From the NCBI GenBank assembly GCA_937906795.1, contig CALCUQ010000396.1, positions 1 through 9,024 of the forward strand: a DNA stretch of 9,024 bases. The letters are read 5' to 3'. Positions 1 through 5,989 of the stretch are shown piece after piece. How positions within the stretch are numbered: position 1 is the stretch's first letter; each line of letters begins with the position of its first letter. The stretch comes from an uncultured Bacteroidales bacterium. Lineage in GTDB: Bacteria > Bacteroidota > Bacteroidia > Bacteroidales > UBA932. Below the pieces are notes generated by a model. That model was not told where the DNA came from, did not search any database, and saw only the letters and a program-made list of their open reading frames with translations. A program made the translations under genes and the position numbers.

Positions 1-124
1 TGTTTAGTCTGTTTTTGAGAGATTCGGTTTCCGGGTATCTGATGCAGGTTTTTGATTTTTCCCTTATATGAGGTATAAATATAAAGGATTGCAATTGGGA
101 TATAAGCTTGTAAAACAATAAAAT

Positions 125-153
125 AAGGGGCTAAATCTTGTATTTTGCCCCTT
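125..153 (-). terminator. Intrinsic terminator of the cupin/radical SAM operon
   Basis: On the minus strand, AAGGGGC (153 to 147) pairs perfectly with GCCCCTT (131 to 125). Inside that stem, after one A-A mismatch, four more A/T pairs close a 5-nt loop. The RNA then runs into ATTTTATTGTTTTA, which is U-rich. The mirror-image tract needed for plus-strand termination is absent. The stem overlaps the last codons and the stop of the radical SAM gene, so termination is built into the coding end. Confidence 0.75.
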
Positions 154-1054
154 GGAAAGTATCTCTTTCTTCAAGCCTTTTTTCTAACATTCTAAGCAGT
201 TCCACATTTCTTACCTTTCCCCAAGGAGTAGAACTTACAAAGCGAGGCGGAACCTCTCCGGCAAAACGCTCAATGTAAAGATCTGGTCTTAGAAGTTCCA
301 GGAAATCTACAAAGAAATTCAGGTACTCATCTAGAGTAAACTGTACAAAGTCATTAGGGAACTGCTTGAACTCTTCTTCCATTGCAGTTCCTTTTATTAT
401 TTGCAGTTGATGAAATTTTACAGAATTAAGCGGAAGACTGTTTATTATATTGGCCATCCCCATAAGCTCTTCTTTACTCTCTCCAGGTAATCCAAAAATA
501 AAATGGGCTCCCTGGTGCAAACCCCTGGCTGCTGTGGCCTCTACAGCTTTAACTGCTGTCTGGAAATCATGTCCCCTATTTATCCTTTTGAGAGTTTTGT
601 TGTAGCATGATTCAATGCCATATTCTATTATTACAATTTTACTCTTACCCAACTCTTTAAAATAATCAAGTTTCTCTTCATCAATACAATCCGGTCTTGT
701 TCCAATTACAATCCCCTTCACCGACGGGTGTTCAAATGCTTGTGCATATATTTTTTTCAAATCTTCCAAAGGAGCATATGTGTTGGAATATGACTGGAAA
801 TATGCAAGATAGTTTTCGGTTGTCCTGTATCTGTTAAGGTGAAATTCTATACCCTCATTAATCTGGGTAAGTATAGGTTTGTCGGGAGTAGAATAGTTGG
901 GGTGGAAAGCATCATTGTTGCAGTAGGTACATCCTCCAAACCCAACTTTACCGTCTCTGTTGGGACAAGTAAAGCCGGCGTCGATTACAATTTTCTGTAA
1001 CCGACAACCGTATTTTTCTTTAAAGTATCCAACAAAAGAGTTGTATCTTTTCAT
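131..1054 (-). CDS. TIGR01212-family (YhcC-like) radical SAM protein
   Basis: This 307-aa protein belongs to the radical SAM superfamily. Near its N-terminus, C30, C42 and C45 form a CPNRDG...GGCTYC cluster (C-x11-C-x2-C). This wider-than-classical spacing, followed by NNDAF, is characteristic of the YhcC/TIGR01212 family, and the three cysteines should hold the SAM-binding [4Fe-4S] cluster. Further along are GTRPDCID (about 118-125), IEYGIES (about 143-149) and HFIFGLPGE (about 184-192), the strand-end motifs expected of an Elp3/MiaB-type TIM barrel. The full length matches the family and nothing appears truncated. The enzyme is presumably cytoplasmic, and its substrate is not established. 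It starts only 3 nt after the stop of the upstream cupin gene, so the two are very probably co-transcribed. The stop codon lies inside the stem of a transcription terminator. Family assignment is firm; the reaction is unknown. Confidence 0.93.
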   Translation of the reverse strand: MKRYNSFVGYFKEKYGCRLQKIVIDAGFTCPNRDGKVGFGGCTYCNNDAFHPNYSTPDKPILTQINEGIEFHLNRYRTTENYLAYFQSYSNTYAPLEDLKKIYAQAFEHPSVKGIVIGTRPDCIDEEKLDYFKELGKSKIVIIEYGIESCYNKTLKRINRGHDFQTAVKAVEATAARGLHQGAHFIFGLPGESKEELMGMANIINSLPLNSVKFHQLQIIKGTAMEEEFKQFPNDFVQFTLDEYLNFFVDFLELLRPDLYIERFAGEVPPRFVSSTPWGKVRNVELLRMLEKRLEERDTFQGAKYKI

Positions 1055-1057
1055 TGA

Positions 1058-1528
1058 TTAGTTCAATTTGGCTCTGTTTGTGCCAACATGTACTTTAAAT
1101 AGAGCTTTTTTGTATTTGCCGCTACCTAGATATGGTGCGTGCGCATCTGCAGGGAAAATGATGGCAATGTTCTTAACGCCAAGTACTACATAGTTCTCTG
1201 GCTCGTCTTCTATATAAGCAATGTCGTTGATTTCTGAGTATTTTGTGTTGTCTGTATCACATTTGCCTCTATCTTTCAAACCTATTGTTTCAGATCCCTC
1301 CAAAAGTACATGGATATCTATATAAGAATCGTGAACTTCAAGTTTTGCATCTTCAATGTTCTTTAAATCTCCCTCTACAATGTCGCAATATACTCTCTTG
1401 CCATCTATTGGATATGATCCAACAGGAAGAGATGCAAGGTCATTTTGTCTAATGAATTGATATACTTTGTCAAACCCTTCTTGAAGAGTTTGGTATTTTT
1501 CAAAGCTTTTAAGTGAATCAAGTATCAT
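1058..1528 (-). CDS. YhcH/YjgK/YiaL-family cupin (DUF386)
   Basis: This gene encodes a 156-aa single-domain beta-cupin of the YhcH/YjgK/YiaL (EbgC-like) family. I start it at the ATG at 1528, giving MILDSLKSFEKY, which matches the usual family N-terminus. A longer in-frame start at 1609 would add a hydrophobic 27-residue extension and place the promoter inside the gene, so I reject it. The family motif E64-x-H66-x2-Y69-x-D71-x-H73 (EVHDSYIDIH) is present, as are H130 (PADAHAPYL) and H147 (FKVHV), the residues expected around the metal/sugar site. E. coli YhcH (NanQ) has been linked to sialic acid anomer interconversion, and other members to sugar handling; the substrate here cannot be read from sequence. 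It is the first gene of a two-gene operon with the radical SAM gene. No sugar catabolic genes are adjacent. Confidence 0.9.
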   Translation of the reverse strand: MILDSLKSFEKYQTLQEGFDKVYQFIRQNDLASLPVGSYPIDGKRVYCDIVEGDLKNIEDAKLEVHDSYIDIHVLLEGSETIGLKDRGKCDTDNTKYSEINDIAYIEDEPENYVVLGVKNIAIIFPADAHAPYLGSGKYKKALFKVHVGTNRAKLN

Positions 1529-1559
1529 TTCTTGTTTATTTTGTATTAAAAAAAGTATG

Positions 1560-1567
1560 CAAATATA
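1560..1567 (-). promoter_or_regulatory. Bacteroidota -7 element for the cupin operon
   Basis: Read on the minus strand this is TATATTTG, an exact match to the Bacteroidota sigma-factor -7 consensus TAnnTTTG. It lies 31 nt from the chosen ATG at 1528, giving a short leader of roughly 25 nt. A TTTTAC about 18 bp upstream (1586-1591) is only a weak -33 candidate. Confidence 0.65.
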
Positions 1568-1578
1568 TGGTTTTTTAC

Positions 1579-1586
1579 TACATTTG
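1579..1586 (+). promoter_or_regulatory. Bacteroidota -7 element for the NlpC/P60-epimerase operon
   Basis: TACATTTG is an exact match to TAnnTTTG, 45 bp before the ATG at 1632. It sits in a TACTACATTTGTA context that recurs exactly before the gene at 4093. No convincing -33 TTTG lies 18-21 bp upstream. The minus-strand -7 element is only 11 bp away, so the two promoters should compete for or share polymerase. Confidence 0.65.
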
Positions 1587-1631
1587 TAAAATACGAAAAT
1601 TAATAACATCCAATATTACACTTAAAATTTT

Positions 1632-2846
1632 ATGAAAAAAGTTCTATTCTTGGCTTGCCTGCCTGTAATTGCTTTGTACAGTTGCAGTGGTGGTGCAGAT
1701 AAAACAGTTGAAAAGTTTACTCAAGTATTCAAAGAAGTTAAAGCTGAGCATGCTCCAGACTGGAGAAGTAAAACATTTGACCTTAGCATAGATAAAGTTG
1801 GTCAGAATTATGTTTTAAGAGGTGCAACCAACCAGCCTCAGGCAAAAGCAGCTTTGATTGAGGCTTTGTCAAAAGCTGGAATTGAAACTTTGGACAGTAT
1901 AAAAATGCTTCCAGATACTGCATTGCAGGGAAAAATTTATGGTGTTTCTTCCCAATCTGTGATAAATTTCCGCACAAGCGGTAAATATAGTGCTGAGTCT
2001 GCAACTCAGGTTATGATGGGTACTCCTCTTCAAATTCTTGAGAAAAAGGGTGGCTGGACACGTGCAATTACTCCAGAGGGTTATATTTCATGGGTTTCGT
2101 CGGGGAGTATAGCATATATGGATAAAGCTGAATATGATGCATATATGGCTGCTAAAAAGGTTGTTGTAATTACAAAATATACTACAATATATGAGCAACC
2201 TAATGTTAACAGTTTAATGGTAAGTGATGCTGTGTGGGGTAATATTCTGTTGGATTTGGGTACCAGTGGTGCTTGGCAAAAGGTGTCTATTGCAGATGGT
2301 AGAGTTGGTTATATCCAGAAAATTATGGTTACAGACTTTGAAAAATGGGTAGATAGCCGTAATCCAACAGCTGATAACATTATTGAAACTGCAAAACAAT
2401 TTATAGGTGTTCCATATATGTGGGGTGGCACTTCTATTAAAGCTGTGGATTGCAGTGGATTTATGAAATCATCATATTTCTTGAATGGTGTTGTTTTGGC
2501 AAGAGATGCTTCTCAACAATGCTTGACAGGTGATGATGTAGACATTAAAGAGTATGTAGATGGCGGAAACCACACTGTAGAGGCATTGAAGAATTTGCAG
2601 AAAGGTGATTTGATTTTCTTTGGAAGAAAAGCAACTGCTGATCAAAAAGAGAGAATTACACACGTTGGAATGTATATTGGTGAGGGTATCTTTATCCATT
2701 CTGCAACTAAGGTGAGAATCAATAGCCTAATCCCAACAGACGATAATTACTATGACGGTTCTAAGAGACTTGTAAGAGCTCAAAGAGTTATTGGTAATGT
2801 TGATAACGGTAAAGGCGTTATGTCTGTGAAATCACTATATTTTTAA
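1632..2846 (+). CDS. SH3b-NlpC/P60 lipoprotein endopeptidase (gamma-D-Glu-diamino acid type)
   Basis: This 404-aa secreted cysteine peptidase (C40) should cut murein stem peptides between D-Glu and the diamino acid, releasing L-Ala-D-Glu. Residues 1-18 form a lipoprotein signal (LYSC, lipidated C18). Two bacterial SH3-like segments follow, at about 100-165 and 175-235. The catalytic NlpC/P60 domain occupies about 245-385, with Y262 and W264 in PYMWGG, nucleophile C274 in DCSGF, H344 in THVGMY, and H356 in FIHS as the third polar residue. This layout resembles the YkfC-type dipeptidyl-peptidase VI enzymes, which need a free N-terminal L-Ala. The next gene encodes the enzyme that acts on the expected product, which strongly supports the specificity. 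The lipid anchor places it at the periplasmic or outer-membrane face. The start follows an A/T-rich leader without a Shine-Dalgarno sequence. The class is firm; exact specificity is inferred from architecture and neighbour. Confidence 0.93.
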   Translation: MKKVLFLACLPVIALYSCSGGADKTVEKFTQVFKEVKAEHAPDWRSKTFDLSIDKVGQNYVLRGATNQPQAKAALIEALSKAGIETLDSIKMLPDTALQGKIYGVSSQSVINFRTSGKYSAESATQVMMGTPLQILEKKGGWTRAITPEGYISWVSSGSIAYMDKAEYDAYMAAKKVVVITKYTTIYEQPNVNSLMVSDAVWGNILLDLGTSGAWQKVSIADGRVGYIQKIMVTDFEKWVDSRNPTADNIIETAKQFIGVPYMWGGTSIKAVDCSGFMKSSYFLNGVVLARDASQQCLTGDDVDIKEYVDGGNHTVEALKNLQKGDLIFFGRKATADQKERITHVGMYIGEGIFIHSATKVRINSLIPTDDNYYDGSKRLVRAQRVIGNVDNGKGVMSVKSLYF

Positions 2847-2875
2847 TTTGAACAAACAAAACAATACAATATATT

Positions 2876-4042
2876 ATGAAAACTGATAGAAGATCTTTCT
2901 TAAAGTCTGCTGGTTTGCTTACAGCTGCAGCAACTGTTATTAATCCTGTTGATATTTTTGCAAGTGAGCAAAAAGGTAAAAAAGCTGCAGGAAGCAAAAA
3001 AATGGAGCTTACATGGATCCCTTATGATGCTAAAATGAAGCATACATTTACAATTGCAAACTCATCAAGAACACATACTCCTCTAGTACTTACAAAAATT
3101 ACTTATGATGGATATGAGGGTTACGGTGAGGCTTCAATGCCACCATATTTGGGAGAGAGCCAGGCATCTGTTCTAGAGTTCCTAAAAAGAGTTAACTTAG
3201 GACAATTCTCTTCTCCATTTATGATTGAGGATATTACAAAATATGTAGATTCAATTACTAGCTACAACTGTGCTGCTAAGGCTTCTATTGATATTGCACT
3301 TCATGACCTTGTTGGTAAAATGTTGGGACAACCTTGGTGGAAGATTTGGGGTTGGGATCCTACTACTTGTCCTAACACTTCATTTACAGTAGGTTTGGAT
3401 ACTGAGGATGTTGTAAGAGAGAAAACAAAAGAGGCTGCTCCATATAAAGTTATCAAAGTTAAATTAGGTAGAACAGAGGAGCAAGACAAGATGATGATCA
3501 ACACTATCAGATCAGTTACTGATACTGTAATTTGTGTAGATGCAAATCAGGGTTGGAAAGACAAATATTATGCTCTTGATATGATTCACTGGCTAAATGA
3601 GCGTAATGTAAATATGATTGAGCAACCTATGTCAAAATATGCTTTGGATCAAACAGCTTGGTTAACAGAGAGATCTCCACTTCCTATCATTGCAGACGAG
3701 GCTTGCCAAAGATTGACAGATGTTAAGAAACTTCACGGTGCTTATCATGGTATCAATATCAAACTTATGAAATGTACAGGTTTGAGAGAGGCAAGAGAGA
3801 TGGTGTCACTTGCCCAATCATTGGATATGAAACTTATGGTTGGTTGTATGTCTGAGACATCTTGTGCAATTTCTGCAGGCGCTCAAATTGCTCCTAAGAC
3901 AGAGTGGGCAGACCTTGATGGTAACGTTCTTATTGCTAATGACTGCTTTGGTGGCGGTATGAAAGTAGTAGATGGTAAAGTTACTTTGTCAGATGCTCCA
4001 GGTTTGGGTCTTGAGATTACAAAAGATACTCCAAAGTTCTAA
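2876..4042 (+). CDS. Tat-exported L-Ala-D/L-Glu (dipeptide) epimerase
   Basis: This 388-aa enolase-superfamily enzyme (muconate-lactonizing subgroup) should interconvert L-Ala-D-Glu and L-Ala-L-Glu. The catalytic base pair is visible: K194-x-K196 (IKVKLG) on one side and K296 (NIKLMK) on the other. The Mg ligands are D222 (VDANQ), E249 (IEQP) and D274 (ADEA). The D346-L-D348 motif near the C-terminus is the dipeptide-amino-group clamp described for the Bacillus YkfB enzyme and separates this family from other superfamily members. The first 30 residues are a twin-arginine signal (DRRSFLK, a hydrophobic stretch, then IFA-S as a likely cleavage site), so it is predicted to be exported folded, unlike the cytoplasmic E. 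coli and Bacillus homologues. It lies 29 nt after the NlpC/P60 gene and is probably in the same operon. Eleven of its twelve Arg codons are AGA. Function is well supported. Confidence 0.95.
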   Translation: MKTDRRSFLKSAGLLTAAATVINPVDIFASEQKGKKAAGSKKMELTWIPYDAKMKHTFTIANSSRTHTPLVLTKITYDGYEGYGEASMPPYLGESQASVLEFLKRVNLGQFSSPFMIEDITKYVDSITSYNCAAKASIDIALHDLVGKMLGQPWWKIWGWDPTTCPNTSFTVGLDTEDVVREKTKEAAPYKVIKVKLGRTEEQDKMMINTIRSVTDTVICVDANQGWKDKYYALDMIHWLNERNVNMIEQPMSKYALDQTAWLTERSPLPIIADEACQRLTDVKKLHGAYHGINIKLMKCTGLREAREMVSLAQSLDMKLMVGCMSETSCAISAGAQIAPKTEWADLDGNVLIANDCFGGGMKVVDGKVTLSDAPGLGLEITKDTPKF

Positions 4043-4059
4043 AAGAATTAAAAAAATAC

Positions 4060-4067
4060 TACATTTG
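4060..4067 (+). promoter_or_regulatory. Bacteroidota -7 element for the 93-aa gene
   Basis: TACATTTG matches TAnnTTTG exactly, 25 bp before the ATG at 4093. The surrounding TACTACATTTGTA (4057-4069) is identical to the promoter before the gene at 1632. No hairpin terminator separates it from the epimerase stop, so the small gene may receive read-through as well as its own transcripts. Confidence 0.6.
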
Positions 4068-4092
4068 TAGCGTTAATTTAAAACCGTAGAAA

Positions 4093-4374
4093 ATGGCAAA
4101 TTTAAGAGTTATTAAAAAAGATGTTGTTTATCTTGTTAATGAGGTAATATCTGATTGTTGGGTATATATGTATCTTAACGGAGATAAAAACAAAGAGGAG
4201 GCTAATAAAATTGTATTGGATGCAATTGAATTAGGTGATAACATCTTTGAACAAATTAATCATTATCCAAAAGATGATGCTAAAACTACAAAGAAACATT
4301 TTGCAGCTCTTAACGCAAAATTGTTGGAGGGTGTTGATGCATTGTTTGTAAGATTAAGTGATTTAAGCAAATAG
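4093..4374 (+). CDS. Small conserved-looking protein of unknown function
   Basis: I do not recognise a characterised function for this 93-aa protein. The sequence is almost entirely helix-favouring and rich in Lys, Asp and Glu, with no signal peptide and no membrane segment, so it should be a soluble cytoplasmic helical bundle. Hydrophobic residues recur with helical spacing in VVYLVNEVI (about 11-19), IVLDAIELGDNIF (about 41-53) and LLEGVDALFVRL (about 77-88). A single Cys (C22) and YMYLNGD (about 25-31) are the only other distinctive points. It resembles short hypothetical proteins I associate with Bacteroidales genomes, but I cannot verify that here. Its coding quality matches its neighbours. 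It has its own promoter-like element upstream and a strong hairpin downstream, so it appears to be an independent unit. Real gene: confident. Role: unknown. Confidence 0.85.
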   Translation: MANLRVIKKDVVYLVNEVISDCWVYMYLNGDKNKEEANKIVLDAIELGDNIFEQINHYPKDDAKTTKKHFAALNAKLLEGVDALFVRLSDLSK

Positions 4375-4390
4375 TCTTATTTCAATAATA

Positions 4391-4438
4391 AAGAGGGTGC
4401 TTTAATGGAGATTTTCTCACAAGAGCACCCTCTTCTTT
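4391..4438 (+). terminator. Two-tier hairpin terminator before guaB
   Basis: AAGAGGGTGCT (4391-4401) pairs over all 11 positions with AGCACCCTCTT (4424-4434). A second short stem, GAGA (4408-4411) with TCTC (4415-4418), closes a 3-nt loop inside it. The T-rich CTTT tail is short. It lies 16 nt after the stop of the 93-aa gene and before the guaB promoter, as expected of an intrinsic terminator isolating the two. The weak U-tract leaves some doubt about efficiency. Confidence 0.75.
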
Positions 4439-4447
4439 ATATAGTGT

Positions 4448-4477
4448 TTTGTTTGTGTAATATTTTTTGTAATTTTG
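4448..4477 (+). promoter_or_regulatory. guaB promoter (-33 and -7 elements)
   Basis: This is the best-formed promoter in the window. A -33-like TTTG (4448-4451) lies 18 bp upstream of TAATTTTG (4470-4477), an exact TAnnTTTG match. Transcription should begin near 4483, giving a leader of only about 14 nt before the ATG at 4497. That leaves no room for a riboswitch or attenuator downstream of the start point. Confidence 0.75.
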
Positions 4478-4496
4478 CTCATTAAAATTTTAGTAT

Positions 4497-5969
4497 ATGC
4501 AGCAATCAATCGCTAACAGATTTATTCCGGATGGTTTTACATTTGATGATGTACTTTTAGTTCCGGCTCGTTCAGAGGTTTTACCAAGAGAGGTTAATAT
4601 TTCTTCTCATTTTTCAAGAGATATAGTATTGCAGACTCCAATTGTGTCTGCTGCAATGGATACAGTAACTGAATCGCAACTTGCAATATCTATTGCCAGA
4701 GCGGGTGGTATTGGTGTTATCCACAAAAATATGCCTATTGAAAAGCAAATGGAGCATATTAGAAAGGTAAAAAGAGCTGAAAACGGGATGATATATGATC
4801 CTATCACAATTAAGGCGGATGATTTGGTTTCTGACGCTCTTAGATTAATGAGAGAGAATCATATTGGTGGTATTCCAGTGGTAGATAATGGCAATAAGTT
4901 GATTGGTATTGTTACTAACAGAGATTTGCGTTTTGTAAGTAATGTTGGAACTCCTATAGGTGAAGTAATGACAAAGGAGAACCTTATTACAGCTCAAAAT
5001 GGAACAAGTCTTGCCCAGGCTACTGACATTCTTCAAAAATACAGAATTGAGAAATTGCCGGTAATTGAAAAAGATGGTACATTGGTAGGTTTGATTACCT
5101 ATAAAGATATTACTAAAGTTAAGGATAATCCAATTGCAAGTAAGGATTCAAAAGGAAGATTGTTGGCTGCAGCTGCTGTGGGTGTTGGTGCAGACAGTAT
5201 AGATAAAGTAGAAATGCTTGCATCTGCAGATGTTGATGCAGTAGTTGTTGATACAGCTCATGGCCACTCTGTATATGTTCTTAAAATAATTAAGGAGATT
5301 AAAGCTGCATTCCCTCATATTCAGGTAATTGCAGGTAATATTGCAACAGCAGAGGCTGCAAAGGCTTTGGCAGAGTGTGGTGTAGATGGTGTTAAAGTTG
5401 GAATTGGTCCAGGCTCAATTTGTACAACCAGAGTTGTGGCAGGGGTTGGGGTTCCTCAATTGACAGCAGTAATGATGGCAGCAGAGGCTTTGAAAGGAAC
5501 AGGTATTCCAATTATTGCCGATGGTGGTATTAGATATTCTGGTGACATTGTGAAAGCATTGGCAGGTGGTGCCAGCACAATTATGGCAGGATCTTTGTTT
5601 GCAGGAGTAGAGGAGTCTCCAGGAGAAACAATTATTCTTAACGGAAGAAAATTCAAATCATACAGAGGTATGGGTTCTTTAGAGGCTATGCAAAAAGGTT
5701 CTAAAGACAGATATTTCCAGGATATGGAAGAGGATATCAAGAAACTTGTACCAGAAGGTATTGTTGCCCAGGTTCCATATAAAGGTACATTGAGTGAGGT
5801 AGTGTACCAGTTGGTAGGTGGTTTGAGAGCAGGTATGGGATATTGTGGAGCAAAAAATATTGAGGCATTAAGAGAGGCTAAATTCATTAAGATTACCTCT
5901 GCCGGTATGATTGAAAACCACCCTCATGATGTTACAATTACAAGAGAGGCTCCTAACTATAGCAGGTAA
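4497..5969 (+). CDS. guaB: IMP dehydrogenase
   Basis: GuaB oxidises IMP to XMP with NAD+, the committed step of guanine nucleotide synthesis, in the cytoplasm as a tetramer. The 490-aa length is typical of a complete bacterial enzyme. The TIM barrel begins with FTFDDVLLVP (about 14-23). It is interrupted at about 96-207 by two intact CBS domains (the Bateman module), with GGIPVVD and EKLPVIE in equivalent positions. Catalytic C309 lies in GPGSICTTR, within the K+-binding catalytic loop. D342-G-G binds the IMP ribose phosphate, YRGMGS (389-394) follows, and R405-Y406 in the mobile flap are the conserved residues that activate water. Nothing essential is missing. It has its own promoter and is separated from the upstream gene by a hairpin. 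The next gene begins 21 nt later with no clear terminator between, so the envelope cluster may be partly transcribed from the guaB promoter. Confidence 0.99.
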   Translation: MQQSIANRFIPDGFTFDDVLLVPARSEVLPREVNISSHFSRDIVLQTPIVSAAMDTVTESQLAISIARAGGIGVIHKNMPIEKQMEHIRKVKRAENGMIYDPITIKADDLVSDALRLMRENHIGGIPVVDNGNKLIGIVTNRDLRFVSNVGTPIGEVMTKENLITAQNGTSLAQATDILQKYRIEKLPVIEKDGTLVGLITYKDITKVKDNPIASKDSKGRLLAAAAVGVGADSIDKVEMLASADVDAVVVDTAHGHSVYVLKIIKEIKAAFPHIQVIAGNIATAEAAKALAECGVDGVKVGIGPGSICTTRVVAGVGVPQLTAVMMAAEALKGTGIPIIADGGIRYSGDIVKALAGGASTIMAGSLFAGVEESPGETIILNGRKFKSYRGMGSLEAMQKGSKDRYFQDMEEDIKKLVPEGIVAQVPYKGTLSEVVYQLVGGLRAGMGYCGAKNIEALREAKFIKITSAGMIENHPHDVTITREAPNYSR

Positions 5970-5989
5970 TCTTTGCAATTTAACATTTA

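Noticed and set aside
3..71. Open plus-strand frame of 22 codons ending in TGA at 69-71, possibly the tail of an upstream gene converging on the radical SAM gene.
   Set aside because: Too short to recognise or to separate from chance. Nothing else is visible in 1-124 apart from A/T-rich DNA, so I did not annotate it.
1529..1609. Upstream in-frame ATG at 1609 giving a 183-aa version of the cupin.
   Set aside because: The extension is unlike the family N-terminus and contains the -7 element. The ATG at 1528 gives the standard start.
4375..4496. Purine-type riboswitch or attenuator upstream of guaB.
   Set aside because: The hairpin lies upstream of the predicted start site and the leader would be only about 14 nt. 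No purine aptamer-like elements are visible.
4801..5120. CBS pair inside guaB as a possible fusion or insertion.
   Set aside because: The Bateman module at this place is the normal architecture of bacterial IMP dehydrogenase.
5456..5887. 143-codon open frame antisense to guaB.
   Set aside because: It lies wholly within the conserved guaB coding region and has no recognisable protein features; it is a shadow of codon bias.
5967..5975. TAATCTTTG after the guaB stop as a promoter for the envelope cluster.
   Set aside because: The spacing is one base off TAnnTTTG and there is no TTTG at the -33 position. Read-through from guaB is at least as likely.
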